Shown: piece by piece, positions 17,170 to 25,616 of the stretch | How the letters are laid out: each line of letters begins with the position of its first letter | Numbering within the stretch: position 1 is the first letter of the stretch | From: Betaproteobacteria bacterium | GTDB taxonomy: Bacteria > Pseudomonadota > Gammaproteobacteria > Burkholderiales > Casimicrobiaceae | Direction of reading: 5' to 3' | Length of the DNA: 64,000 nt | NCBI GenBank assembly: GCA_016716425.1 | Contig: JADJWJ010000011.1 | Location: 62,001-126,000, forward strand | Translations under genes and position numbers: made by a program | The notes under the pieces: model-generated | What the model was told of the DNA's origin: nothing | Databases searched by the model: none | The model's input: the letters and a program-made list of their open reading frames with translations, nothing else

Positions 17170-18135
17170 TCAGTACGCCGGCACCAGGAAGCCCCGGCTG
17201 ATCTCGTCGCCCAGCCGGGACACGCGCTCCAGGAAGTCCATCAGGTACTCGTGCAGGCCGTAGCGGATGATTTCGTCGGTGCGCCCGAAGTGCAGCCGCG
17301 CGTGCAGCTCGCCGGACTGGCGGCGCAGTTCGCGGTTGCGGTCGTCGCACAGCAGCTCCAGCGTGTCGTCGATGAAGTTGAGGCAGCTGTGCAGCGACCG
17401 CGGCATGTCGTCGCGCAGGATCAGCAGCTCGGCGACCCGGCGCGGCGAGATCACGTCGCTGTAGATCTTGCGGTACGACTCGAAGCCCGACAGCGACTGC
17501 AGCAGCGACGCCCACTGGTAGTAGTCGACGGCCCCACCGACGTCGGCCGCCGACGGCAGCAGGATGTGGTACTTGGTGTCGAGGATCCGCGCCGTGTTGT
17601 CGGCGCGCTCGATGTGGGTGCCGAGCCGCAGGAAGTGGTAGGCCTCGTCGCGCAGCATCGTGCCGAACGTGACCCCGCGGAAGAGGTGCGAGCGCATCTT
17701 GACCCACTCGAGGAACTCGGACACGCCCATCGCCTGGATGCGCCGGTAGTCGTAGCCGCGCATCTCCAGCCACGCGCTGTTCAGGTCCTCGTACATCTCG
17801 GACGTGATGGCGCCGCGGACGGCCCGCGCCGATTCGCGCGCGGCGCGCAGGCAGCACAGTATCGACGACGCGTTGCCGGCGTCGAGCGTCATGAAGCGCA
17901 GCACGTTCTCGGCGGACAACTGCGGGTAAGCCTGGTAGAAGGCGGTCGCGCCGCCGGTGGCGATCAGCGGCACCGCCCACGGCTCCGCCCAGGCGAGCCC
18001 GGGCTCCTGCGGCTCGTACGGCAGCAGCGACGTCCGGTAGGTGACGTCGAGCAGCCGCGCCGTGTTCTCGGCGCGCTCGATGTGGCGCGCCATCCAGAAC
18101 AACTCGTTCGCATGGCGGGAGAGCATCGCGGTCAT
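17170..18135 (-). CDS. Alpha-E domain protein (DUF403)
   Basis: 321-residue all-helical alpha-E protein. Starts MTAMLSRHANELFWMARHIERAENTARLLDV, the hallmark RHIERAENTAR helix, which recurs as GTHIERADNTARILD in the second half. Found almost only beside circularly permuted ATP-grasp and Anbu genes, where it is thought to help in peptide or amide-ligation chemistry. The gene starts 13 bp after the ATP-grasp stop, supporting one transcript. Confidence 0.93.
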   Translation of the reverse strand: MTAMLSRHANELFWMARHIERAENTARLLDVTYRTSLLPYEPQEPGLAWAEPWAVPLIATGGATAFYQAYPQLSAENVLRFMTLDAGNASSILCCLRAARESARAVRGAITSEMYEDLNSAWLEMRGYDYRRIQAMGVSEFLEWVKMRSHLFRGVTFGTMLRDEAYHFLRLGTHIERADNTARILDTKYHILLPSAADVGGAVDYYQWASLLQSLSGFESYRKIYSDVISPRRVAELLILRDDMPRSLHSCLNFIDDTLELLCDDRNRELRRQSGELHARLHFGRTDEIIRYGLHEYLMDFLERVSRLGDEISRGFLVPAY

Positions 18136-18148
18136 CGGCGACCCCGCA

Positions 18149-19561
18149 TCACGCCAGCACCCACGTGTCCTTGGTCCCCCCGCCCTGCGACGAGTTGACC
18201 ACCAGCGACCCCTCGCGCAGCGCGACGCGGGTGAGGCCGCCGGGCACGAGATCGATGTCGGCGCCGGACAGCACGTACGGCCGCAGGTCGATGTGCCGCG
18301 GCGCGACGCCGGCGCCGACGAACGTCGGGCAGGTCGACAGCGCGAGCGTGGGCTGGGCGATGTACTTGTCGGGCGCGGCCAGGATCCGGGCGCGAAACGC
18401 CTCGCGCTCCTCGGCGGTCGACGTCGGCCCCACCAGCATCCCGTAGCCGCCGGCGCCGTGCACCTCCTTGACCACCAGGTCGGACAGATGGGCGAGCGCG
18501 TAGTCGCGGTCCTGCGGCTTGTACAGCATGTACGTCGGGACATTGTTGAGAATCGGCTCCTCGGCGAGGTAGTAGCGGATCATGTCCGGGACGTACGGGT
18601 AGATCGACTTGTCGTCGGCCACCCCGGTGCCGATCGCGTTGGCGAGCGTCACCCGGCCGGCGCGGTAGGCGGCGAAGAGTCCAGGCACGCCGAGCATCGA
18701 GTCGCGGCGGAACGCGAGCGGATCGAGGAAGTCGTCGTCGACCCGCCGGTAGATCACGTGCACGCGGCGGGGCCCGCGCGTCGTGCGCATGTAGACGGTG
18801 TCGTTCTGGACCATGAGATCCGGCCCCTCGACCAGGTCCACCCCCATCTGCTGGGCGAGGAACGCGTGCTCGAAGTACGCCGAGTTGTACGCGCCGGGGG
18901 TGAGCACCGCGACGGTCGGGCTCTCCTCCCCCTTGGGTCCCACGGCGCGCAGGTTTTCGAGCAGCAGGTCCGGGTAGTGGTGGACCGGCAGGATCGAGCG
19001 CGTGGCGAACAGTTCGGGAAACAGCCGCATCATCATCTTGCGGTTCTCGAGCATGTACGACACGCCCGACGGGACCCGCAGGTTGTCCTCCAGCACGTAG
19101 TACTCGCCCGCGCCGGCGCGCACGATGTCGACGCCGGCGATGTGCGCGTAGATGCCACCGGGCACGTCCACGCCCGCCATTTCGCGGCGGTACTGCGCGT
19201 TGCCGAGCACGCGGTCGGCCGGGATCGCGCCCGCCTTGAGGATCCGCTGGTCGTGGTAGACGTCGGCGAGGAACAGGTTGAGGGCACGGACGCGCTGCTT
19301 CAGCCCGCGCTCCAGCAGCGCCCACTCGTCGGCGGAAATGATCCGCGGCACGAGGTCGAACGGAATCAGCCGCTCGGTCCCGGCGTCCTCGCCATACACG
19401 GCGAACGTGATGCCTACACGGTGGAACGCGCGCTCGGCCTCGTCGCGCTTCTGCGCGATGCGCGCCTTGTCGGTGCGTTCCAGCCAGTCCGCGAAGGCCC
19501 GGTAGTGCGGGCGGATCGCGCCGTCGGCGGCGGTCATTTCATCGTAGGCGGCGGCGGACAT
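18149..19561 (-). CDS. Circularly permuted ATP-grasp protein
   Basis: 470-residue circularly permuted ATP-grasp (DUF404/DUF407-type) ligase, predicted to couple ATP hydrolysis to amide-bond formation. Recognisable blocks are GVDVPGGIYAHIAGVDIVR, YYVLEDNLRVPSGVSYMLENR, YFEHAFLAQQMGV, GVADDKSIYPYVPDMIRYY and the terminal SSQGGGTKDTWVL. First gene of the operon ATP-grasp, alpha-E, Anbu, transglutaminase/DUF2126. The 240 bp upstream hold only the tRNA-Val promoter on the other strand. Confidence 0.94.
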   Translation of the reverse strand: MSAAAYDEMTAADGAIRPHYRAFADWLERTDKARIAQKRDEAERAFHRVGITFAVYGEDAGTERLIPFDLVPRIISADEWALLERGLKQRVRALNLFLADVYHDQRILKAGAIPADRVLGNAQYRREMAGVDVPGGIYAHIAGVDIVRAGAGEYYVLEDNLRVPSGVSYMLENRKMMMRLFPELFATRSILPVHHYPDLLLENLRAVGPKGEESPTVAVLTPGAYNSAYFEHAFLAQQMGVDLVEGPDLMVQNDTVYMRTTRGPRRVHVIYRRVDDDFLDPLAFRRDSMLGVPGLFAAYRAGRVTLANAIGTGVADDKSIYPYVPDMIRYYLAEEPILNNVPTYMLYKPQDRDYALAHLSDLVVKEVHGAGGYGMLVGPTSTAEEREAFRARILAAPDKYIAQPTLALSTCPTFVGAGVAPRHIDLRPYVLSGADIDLVPGGLTRVALREGSLVVNSSQGGGTKDTWVLA

Positions 19562-19750
19562 CCGGCGTGGTTTTGGTTGTTCGGATAGTGGCTAGCAACC
19601 GGCGGGCCACTTGAAAAAACAGCTATGGTTCAGGTACTTGAGCAGAGCTTGCCCGCTCGTGGGGCACGACCGCTCCCCGTTTCGGATCATCGACGCACCA
19701 AGTTGGGGCGTACATTCGGGCGCGAATCCCGACCACCGGAAAATCCGGTT

Positions 19751-19779
19751 TGCCCTCGTCCGGTGGGTATGGTTAAATC
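19751..19779 (+). promoter_or_regulatory. Promoter of tRNA-Val
   Basis: TTGCCC (19751-19756), a 17-bp spacer and TTAAAT (19774-19779) lie 22 bp before the tRNA. The spacing and position suit a stable-RNA promoter. The rest of the 19562-19750 gap shows nothing I can name. Confidence 0.5.
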
Positions 19780-19801
19780 GACGCTCCTGTCTGGGTTCGC
19801 G

Positions 19802-19876
19802 GGGCGTTTAGCTCAGCGGTAGAGCACTCCCCTCACACGGGAGGGGTCGCTGGTTCGAACCCAGCAATGCCCACCA
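19802..19876 (+). tRNA. tRNA-Val (anticodon CAC)
   Basis: A complete cloverleaf. Acceptor GGGCGTT pairs with AATGCCC (one G-T), the D arm is GCTC..GAGC, the anticodon stem CTCCC/GGGAG encloses loop CTCACAC with anticodon CAC (reads GUG), and the T arm is GCTGG-TTCGAAC-CCAGC. Encoded CCA is at 19874-19876. Confidence 0.96.
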
Positions 19877-19886
19877 CACTGAACCA

Positions 19887-19921
19887 AGGGGTTACGCGCA
19901 AGTGTAACCCCTCTTTTTTTG
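19887..19921 (+). terminator. Rho-independent terminator after tRNA-Val
   Basis: AGGGGTTAC (19887-19895) and GTAACCCCT (19903-19911) form a perfect 9-bp stem with an 8-nt loop, followed by CTTTTTTT. This is the clearest intrinsic terminator in the window. Confidence 0.92.
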
Positions 19922-19967
19922 CCGGCCGCGGCCGCGACCGCGCCGCTTTCCCGATCGGGAGCCGAAG

Positions 19968-20672
19968 ATGCCCAAGACCGCCCGCAAGCCGCTCGATGCC
20001 TTCGTCTTCGACGCCTACGGCACGCTGTTCGACGTCCACTCGGTAACCACGCTCGCGGAGGCGCTGGCGCCCGGCCGCGGTGCGGAGCTGTCGCGGACGT
20101 GGCGGGCCAAGCAGCTCGAGTACACGTGGCTGCAGTCGCTGATGGCGGGCGACGGATTCGTGCGCGAGGACTTCGCGCAGGTCACCGCGGAGGCGCTCGA
20201 CTACGCGATCGCCGCCCTCGTGCTGCCGCTCGACGAGGGGGACCGCGCACGGCTCGCGGCGGCCTACCTGACGCTCGACGCGTTCCCCGACGCGCACGCG
20301 ACGCTGGCCGCGCTGGCGCCCCGGCCGCGCTGGATCCTGTCGAACGGCACGCTGGCCGGCCTGACCCCGCTGGTGCGGCACAACGGGATGGAGGCGCTGA
20401 TCGACGGCGTGCTGTCGGTCGACGCGGTCGGCGTCTACAAGCCGGCACCGCAGGTCTACGCGCTGGCGGCGCAGCGCCTGGCCCTGCCGCCCGCGCGCAT
20501 CGGGTTCGTCTCGTCGAACTGCTGGGACGCGATCGGCGCGAAGGCGTACGGTTTCACGTCGTTCTGGATCAACCGGACGGGCGCGCCGATCGACCGGCAC
20601 GGGCCGTGGCCGGATCACGTGCTGGGCTCGCTGGGCGACCTGGAAGGGTCAGACGCTTTGCCGCCACGCTAG
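19968..20672 (+). CDS. HAD superfamily type II haloacid dehalogenase
   Basis: 234-residue (S)-2-haloacid dehalogenase-type hydrolase. Nucleophile D15 in FDAYGTLFD, the Ser/Asn motif ILSNGT, a lysine in GVYKPAPQVY, and the family-specific SSNCWDAIGAKAYGF block are all present. The substrate is probably a 2-haloalkanoate or a related small phosphate-free acid, but enzymes of this type have varied roles. ATG preceded by GGGAGC. It faces the SDR gene across a short region full of AAGGGTC palindromes, one of which begins inside its last codons. Confidence 0.9.
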   Translation: MPKTARKPLDAFVFDAYGTLFDVHSVTTLAEALAPGRGAELSRTWRAKQLEYTWLQSLMAGDGFVREDFAQVTAEALDYAIAALVLPLDEGDRARLAAAYLTLDAFPDAHATLAALAPRPRWILSNGTLAGLTPLVRHNGMEALIDGVLSVDAVGVYKPAPQVYALAAQRLALPPARIGFVSSNCWDAIGAKAYGFTSFWINRTGAPIDRHGPWPDHVLGSLGDLEGSDALPPR

Positions 20673-20850
20673 GGCAATAGCGGGTCCGATTGGCGCGACG
20701 GCCGCGTTGCCGCGGGATAGGGGTCTGAACCTCTGCAAGGGTCAGACCCTTATCGTGCGGCAACGAAGCGGCACGCAGGCTTGGCACGGCGGCGCCGCAG
20801 CCAGGCCGCCAAGGGTCTGGCCCTTACGGCCGCCAAGGGTCTGACCCTTA
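20644..20850. repeat. Cluster of AAGGGTC(T/A)GACCCTT palindromes
   Basis: Palindromes of the form AAGGGTC-N-GACCCTTA occur at 20737-20753, 20811-20826 (with GGCCC) and 20835-20850. Degenerate copies are at 20644-20659 and about 20718-20732. They fill the convergent gap between the HAD and SDR genes; the last covers the SDR stop codon. They can fold as short hairpins on either strand and may serve as bidirectional transcript ends or be an interspersed repeat. Confidence 0.7.
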
Positions 20851-21612
20851 TGGCATCAGCTGCCCGCCGTTCACCTCGATCACCTGCCCGGTGACGTAGC
20901 CCGACAGCGCGTCGGACGCGAGGTAGAGGAAGGTGCCGGCGCACTCGTCGGCGCTGCCGATGCGGTTCATCGGGATCGTCGCCTGCATCGCCTTGATCTG
21001 CTCGGCGGTCGAGTAGCGGTCGTGGAACGGGGTCGCGATCACGCCGGGCGAGACCGCGTTGACGCGGATGCCGTCGCCGACCACCTCCTTCGCCCAGCCG
21101 TGCGTGACGGTCGACACGAAGCCCTTGGCGCCGGCGTAGAGGATCGCCCCGCCGCCGCCGCCGTGACGGGCCGCGATCGACGTCACGTTGATGACGTTGC
21201 CCGAGCGCTGCCGGCGCATCCCGGGAATCACCTCGCGCATGAACACGGCGACCTGCGTGCAGTTGAGCGCCAGCACGCGGTTGACGTGCTCGACCGTGTA
21301 GTCCTCGATCCGGACCCGGCCGAGCATGCCGCCGGCGTTGTTGATCAGCACGTCGATGCGGCCGAAGGCGGCGAGCGTCTCGGCGACGATCCGCTTCACG
21401 TCGGCCTCGACGGTCACGTCGCCGCCGACCACGACCGCCTTGACGCCAGCCGCCTTCACCTCGCCCGCGACCTCCAGCGCCGCCTCGCGGCTCGCGTTGT
21501 AGTGAATCGCGACGTGGCTGCCCTGCCGCGCGAACGCGCGCGCGGCAGAGGCGCCAATGCCGGTCGACGCGCCGGTGATCAGCACGGCTTTGTCTTTCAG
21601 ATCCGCAATCAT
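20848..21612 (-). CDS. SDR family oxidoreductase
   Basis: 254-residue classical short-chain dehydrogenase/reductase. TGASTGIG (13-20) binds the dinucleotide, NNAGG is the structural motif, and Ser in NVTSIAAR with Tyr/Lys in YAGAK form the catalytic triad. The C-terminal SGYVTGQVIEVNGGQ is typical of FabG-like members. The substrate is unknown. ATG at 21612 gives the family start (MIADLKDKAVLITG). Convergent to the HAD gene; the oxyR gene ends 111 bp upstream. Confidence 0.92.
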   Translation of the reverse strand: MIADLKDKAVLITGASTGIGASAARAFARQGSHVAIHYNASREAALEVAGEVKAAGVKAVVVGGDVTVEADVKRIVAETLAAFGRIDVLINNAGGMLGRVRIEDYTVEHVNRVLALNCTQVAVFMREVIPGMRRQRSGNVINVTSIAARHGGGGGAILYAGAKGFVSTVTHGWAKEVVGDGIRVNAVSPGVIATPFHDRYSTAEQIKAMQATIPMNRIGSADECAGTFLYLASDALSGYVTGQVIEVNGGQLMP

Positions 21613-21723
21613 CGAGCGCTCCAGTCTGGGTCGAACAGGGACAACGATACACAAGCGGACGGCGACGCGCAGGATGACCCGCGCAAGTTCCGGGGTCTTG
21701 CGCAGCCCGCCGCCGCGGGCGCG

Positions 21724-22659
21724 CTACGCGGGCGACTTCGCGGGCGACTTCGCCAGCGCCTTCAGCGGTTCCTTGACGCCCCGGCACGCGGCGACCGCGT
21801 CGCGCAGTGCCGCGATCGCGGCCGGGCGCGGAAAGCTGCGCCGGAACGCGAGCGCCACGCGCCGCGACGGTGCGGGCCGCGTGAATGGCACCGGCACCAC
21901 CAGCCGGCTCCCGTACTTCGGTGTCAGCGCGTCGCGCGGCAGCACGGAGATGCCGAGCCCGGAGGCCACCATGTTGCGGACGGTCTCCAGCGAGTTGGTC
22001 CGCGGCACGTGCGCGTCGGCGCGGTTCAGTTCCGGGCAGGATTCGAGCACCTGGTCGCGGAAGCAGTGGCCGACCGACAGCAGGATCGTGTTCTCGCTGG
22101 CGAGCTCGCCGGGCTGCACCGACTTGCGCTTCGCCCACTTGTGCGACGACGGCACGACGACCTGGAACGGCTCCTCGTACAGGAACTCGGCGACGACGCC
22201 GGGCGGGGCGAACGGCAGCGCGACGATCACCGCGTCGAGGCGGCCGGACTTCAAGCCCGCCTCGAGGTTCTCGGTCAGGTTCTCCTCGATGTCGAGCGGC
22301 ATCTGCGGCGCCCGCACGTGCAGCGCCGGAATGAGGTCGGGCAGCAGGTAGGGGGCGACGGTGAAGATCACGCCGAGCTTCAGCGCGCCGGTCAGCTGGT
22401 TGCGGCCGGCCTGCGCGATCTCGCGGATGCGCGAGGTCTCCTCCAGCACGCGCTGCGCCTGCTCGACGATGCGCTCGCCGACCGGCGTCACCGTCACCTC
22501 GGTCTTGCCGCGCTCGAACACCTGCGTGCCGAGCTCCTCCTCGAGCTTCTGGACGGCGACCGACAGCGCCGGCTGGCTGACGAAGCACTTCTGCGCGGCG
22601 CGGCCGAAGTTGCGCTCCTGCGCGACAGCGACGAGGTAGCGAAGCTCGTTGAGGGTCAT
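21724..22659 (-). CDS. oxyR: LysR-type peroxide sensor OxyR
   Basis: 311-residue LysR regulator starting MTLNELRYLVAVAQERNFGRAA. Both redox cysteines fall at residues 199 and 208 in GHCFRDQVLESCPEL, the same numbering as E. coli OxyR, so it should sense hydrogen peroxide by disulfide formation and activate catalase and peroxidase genes. The C-terminal tail is Ala/Lys/Pro-rich with a repeated KSPA. The ATG overlaps the galU stop (ATGA), so it is translationally coupled to galU rather than divergently autoregulated, which is unusual for LysR genes. Confidence 0.92.
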   Translation of the reverse strand: MTLNELRYLVAVAQERNFGRAAQKCFVSQPALSVAVQKLEEELGTQVFERGKTEVTVTPVGERIVEQAQRVLEETSRIREIAQAGRNQLTGALKLGVIFTVAPYLLPDLIPALHVRAPQMPLDIEENLTENLEAGLKSGRLDAVIVALPFAPPGVVAEFLYEEPFQVVVPSSHKWAKRKSVQPGELASENTILLSVGHCFRDQVLESCPELNRADAHVPRTNSLETVRNMVASGLGISVLPRDALTPKYGSRLVVPVPFTRPAPSRRVALAFRRSFPRPAAIAALRDAVAACRGVKEPLKALAKSPAKSPA

Positions 22660-23537
22660 CGGGGGAGATCGCGCCCGGCGAGGAAGCGGGCGAAGCCTGC
22701 GCCCGCCTCGGGGTGCTTCAATCCGAAGTCCACCGTCGCCTCGAGATAGCCCAGCTTGCGGCCGCAGTCGTAGCGGCGACCGTCGAACCGGTACGCGACG
22801 ACGCGTTCCTCGCCGAGCAAACGCGCGATGCCATCGGTCAGCTGGATCTCGCCGCCGGCGCCGGGACGGATCGCGCGCAGGTGACCGAAGATCCGCGGCG
22901 ACAGCACGTAGCGGCCGACGACCGCGAGCGTCGACGGCGTGGTGCCCGGCTGCGGCTTCTCGACCATCCGCACGATCGGCGCGACACGCGCATCGCCGGC
23001 GCCACCGGCGGTCTCGACGATGCCCCAGCTGCCGATATCTTCGGCCGGCACCTCCATGACGCCGATCGTGGAGGCGTCCTCGCGCGTGGCGACCTCGACC
23101 ATCTGCTTCATGACCGGGACCCGGGCGTCGATCAGATCGTCGGCGAGGATGACGGCGAACGGCTCGTCGCCGACGACCGGCGCCGCGCACAGCACCGCGT
23201 GCCCCAGCCCCAGCGGCTCCGACTGTCGGATGTAGATGCAATTGATGCCGGGCGGGGTCGCCGCCTGCACCGATTCCAGCAGCGATGTCTTGTTGCGCAG
23301 CGCGAGCTCGGTCTCGAGCTCGTACGCCTTGTCGAAGTGATCCTCGATCGCGCGCTTGTTGCGGCCGGTGATGAAGATCATGTCGGTGATGCCGGCGGCG
23401 GCGGCCTCCTCCACCGCGTACTGGATCAGCGGCTTGTCGACGACCGGCAGCATCTCCTTCGGGCTCGCCTTGGTGACGGGGAGGAAGCGGCTGCCGAGCC
23501 CGGCGACGGGGAACACGGCCTTGGTGATCTTCTTCAT
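22656..23537 (-). CDS. galU: UTP-glucose-1-phosphate uridylyltransferase
   Basis: Makes UDP-glucose for polysaccharide, LPS and envelope sugars. The 293-residue product has the nucleotide-binding GLGSRFLPVTKASPKEMLP, KPLIQYAVEEA, GLGHAVLCA, ILADDLI and the late YDCGRKLGYLEA block. It overlaps ligA upstream (ATGA at 23534-23537) and oxyR downstream (ATGA), sitting in the middle of a tightly packed run. Confidence 0.96.
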   Translation of the reverse strand: MKKITKAVFPVAGLGSRFLPVTKASPKEMLPVVDKPLIQYAVEEAAAAGITDMIFITGRNKRAIEDHFDKAYELETELALRNKTSLLESVQAATPPGINCIYIRQSEPLGLGHAVLCAAPVVGDEPFAVILADDLIDARVPVMKQMVEVATREDASTIGVMEVPAEDIGSWGIVETAGGAGDARVAPIVRMVEKPQPGTTPSTLAVVGRYVLSPRIFGHLRAIRPGAGGEIQLTDGIARLLGEERVVAYRFDGRRYDCGRKLGYLEATVDFGLKHPEAGAGFARFLAGRDLPR

Positions 23538-25606
23538 GTCTCGGCATCCGGTGCGCGGCGCTGGTCGACGAGGCGACGAAAGCCCGCTTCGTCGAGGATC
23601 GCGACGCCGAGCGCCTCGGCCTTCGCGAGCTTGCCGCCGGCATCTGCGCCGGCGACGACGTAGTCGGTGTTCTTCGACACGCTGCCGGCGACCTTGCCGC
23701 CGGCCTCCTCGATCAGCGCCCGGGCGCCGTCACGCGTCAGCGTCGGGAGCGTGCCGGTCAGCACGAACGTGAGGCCGGCGAGCCTGCCGCCGGCGCGGCG
23801 CGCGGGCGCGCCCTCGGTCCAGTGTACGCCGGCGGCCCGCAGCGCGGCGATGACCTCGCGATTGTGCGGCTCGGCGAAGAAGCGCGCGACCGCCGCGGCG
23901 ACCACCGGCCCGACGTCGTGCACCTCGGCGAGCGCCGCCTCGTCGGCGTCCATCAGCGCGGCGAGCGAGCCGAAGTGCTGCGCGAGGTCCTTCGCGGTCG
24001 CCTCGCCGACGTGGCGGATGCCGAGCGCGAACACGAACCGGGGCAGCGTCGTGCGCCTGCTCTTCGCGATCGCCGCGAGCACGTTGGCGGCGCTCCTTTC
24101 GCCCATGCGCTCCAGCGCCGCGAGCTGCGGCAGCTCGAGCCGGTAGACGTCGGCCGCCGTGTGGACGAGGCCGCCGTCGACCAGCTGGTCGACGAGCTTG
24201 TCGCCCAGTCCCTCGATGTCGAGCGCGCGCCGCCCGGCGAAGTGCAGCAGCGCCTGCTTGCGCTGCGCCGGGCAGACGAGCCCGCCCGTGCAGCGCGCCA
24301 CGACCTCGCCCGGCAGGCGCGCGATCGCCGACCCGCACTCCGGGCACTGCGTGGGCATGACGAAGCGCCGCGCGTGCGGCGGCCGCTTCGCGACGACCAC
24401 CGCCACGACCTGCGGGATGACGTCGCCGGCGCGGCGGACGATCACGGTGTCGCCGATGTGCAGGTCGCGCCGGCGGATCTCGTCCTCGTTGTGCAGCGTG
24501 ACGTTGGTGACGGTCGTGCCACCGACGAACACCGGGGCGAGCCGCGCCACCGGCGTGATCGCGCCGGTGCGGCCGACCTGCACGTCGATGGCGAGCAGCT
24601 CGGTCGGCATCTCCTCCGGCGGGAACTTGTGCGCGACCGCCCACCGCGGCTCGCGGGTCCGGAATCCCAGTTGCCGCTGCAGTGCCAGGTCGTCGACCTT
24701 GTAGACGACGCCGTCGATCTCGAACGGCAGCAGGGCGCGGCGCGCGCGCACCTGCTCGTAGAACGCGGCCAGTTCCGCCGCGCCGTGCGCGAGGCGGCGG
24801 TCCGCGCACACCGGCAGGCCGAATCCCTCCAGCGCGCGCAGCAGTGCGCTCTGCGTTGCCGGCGGCTCCCAGCCTTCGGCCTCGCCGATGCCGTACGCGA
24901 AGAAGTGCAGCGGACGCTCTCCCGTGATGGCGGGATCGAGCTGGCGCACGGCGCCGGCGGCCGTGTTGCGCGGATTGACGAACAGCCGCGCTCCCGCGGC
25001 CCGCTGGCGCTCGTTCAGCGCAGCGAAGTCGGCGCGGGTCATGTAGACCTCGCCGCGGACCTCGAGCACCCGCGGCGGCCGGCCGGCGAGCTTCGCCGGA
25101 ATCTCCGGAATCCGGCGCACGTTGGCGGTCACGTCCTCGCCGGTTTCGCCGTCACCGCGGGTGGCCGCCACCCCGAGTGCCCCGCCTTCATAGCGCAGGC
25201 TGATCGCGAGGCCGTCGAACTTGAGCTCGGCCATGTACACGACCGCCGGCGCGTCTGCCGGCAGCTCGAGCTCCCGGCGGATGCGCGCGTCGAACTCCGC
25301 CGCGGCGCCGGCCGTGGTGTCGGTCTCGGTCCGGATCGACAGCATCGGCACGCGATGCGCGACCGGCGCGAACTCGGCCGCACGCCCGCCGCCGACGCGC
25401 TGCGTCGGCGAATCGGCCGCGCGCAGCGAGGGGTGCGCCACTTCGAGCGCCTGCAACTCGCGGAACAGTGCGTCGTACTCGGCGTCGCTGATCGTCGGCG
25501 CATCGAGTTCGTAGTAGCGGCGGTCGTGCTGGGCGATCTCCGCCCGCAGTTGCGCGGCGCGCCGGGATGCCGCCGCCGGAACCTTCGCGTCCGCGGTCGT
25601 CGCCAA
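23534..25606 (-). CDS. ligA: NAD-dependent DNA ligase
   Basis: Seals nicks in replication and repair using NAD. The 690-residue product shows the Ia domain, the AMP-accepting lysine K129 in ELKFDG, the OB fold, a four-cysteine zinc finger (CPECGSAIARLPG, RCTGGLVCPAQ), helix-hairpin-helix (LGIRHVGEATAKD) and a C-terminal BRCT domain (LTFVLTGTLP..). The start is TTG at 25606, eight bases after a GAGG and 10 bp after the zipA stop; no closer ATG gives the full N-terminus. Part of the smc-zipA-ligA order of betaproteobacteria. Confidence 0.96.
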   Translation of the reverse strand: MATTADAKVPAAASRRAAQLRAEIAQHDRRYYELDAPTISDAEYDALFRELQALEVAHPSLRAADSPTQRVGGGRAAEFAPVAHRVPMLSIRTETDTTAGAAAEFDARIRRELELPADAPAVVYMAELKFDGLAISLRYEGGALGVAATRGDGETGEDVTANVRRIPEIPAKLAGRPPRVLEVRGEVYMTRADFAALNERQRAAGARLFVNPRNTAAGAVRQLDPAITGERPLHFFAYGIGEAEGWEPPATQSALLRALEGFGLPVCADRRLAHGAAELAAFYEQVRARRALLPFEIDGVVYKVDDLALQRQLGFRTREPRWAVAHKFPPEEMPTELLAIDVQVGRTGAITPVARLAPVFVGGTTVTNVTLHNEDEIRRRDLHIGDTVIVRRAGDVIPQVVAVVVAKRPPHARRFVMPTQCPECGSAIARLPGEVVARCTGGLVCPAQRKQALLHFAGRRALDIEGLGDKLVDQLVDGGLVHTAADVYRLELPQLAALERMGERSAANVLAAIAKSRRTTLPRFVFALGIRHVGEATAKDLAQHFGSLAALMDADEAALAEVHDVGPVVAAAVARFFAEPHNREVIAALRAAGVHWTEGAPARRAGGRLAGLTFVLTGTLPTLTRDGARALIEEAGGKVAGSVSKNTDYVVAGADAGGKLAKAEALGVAILDEAGFRRLVDQRRAPDAET

Positions 25607-25616
25607 CGGCCGGACC

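Noticed and set aside
13063..19561. Plus-strand open frames of 600-1000 codons opposite the Anbu operon
   Set aside because: Arg/Val/Asp/His-rich shadows of real genes with no start signals or motifs.
19611..19822. Short plus-strand open frames just before tRNA-Val
   Set aside because: They overlap the tRNA and its promoter, lack ribosome-binding sites and resemble nothing known.
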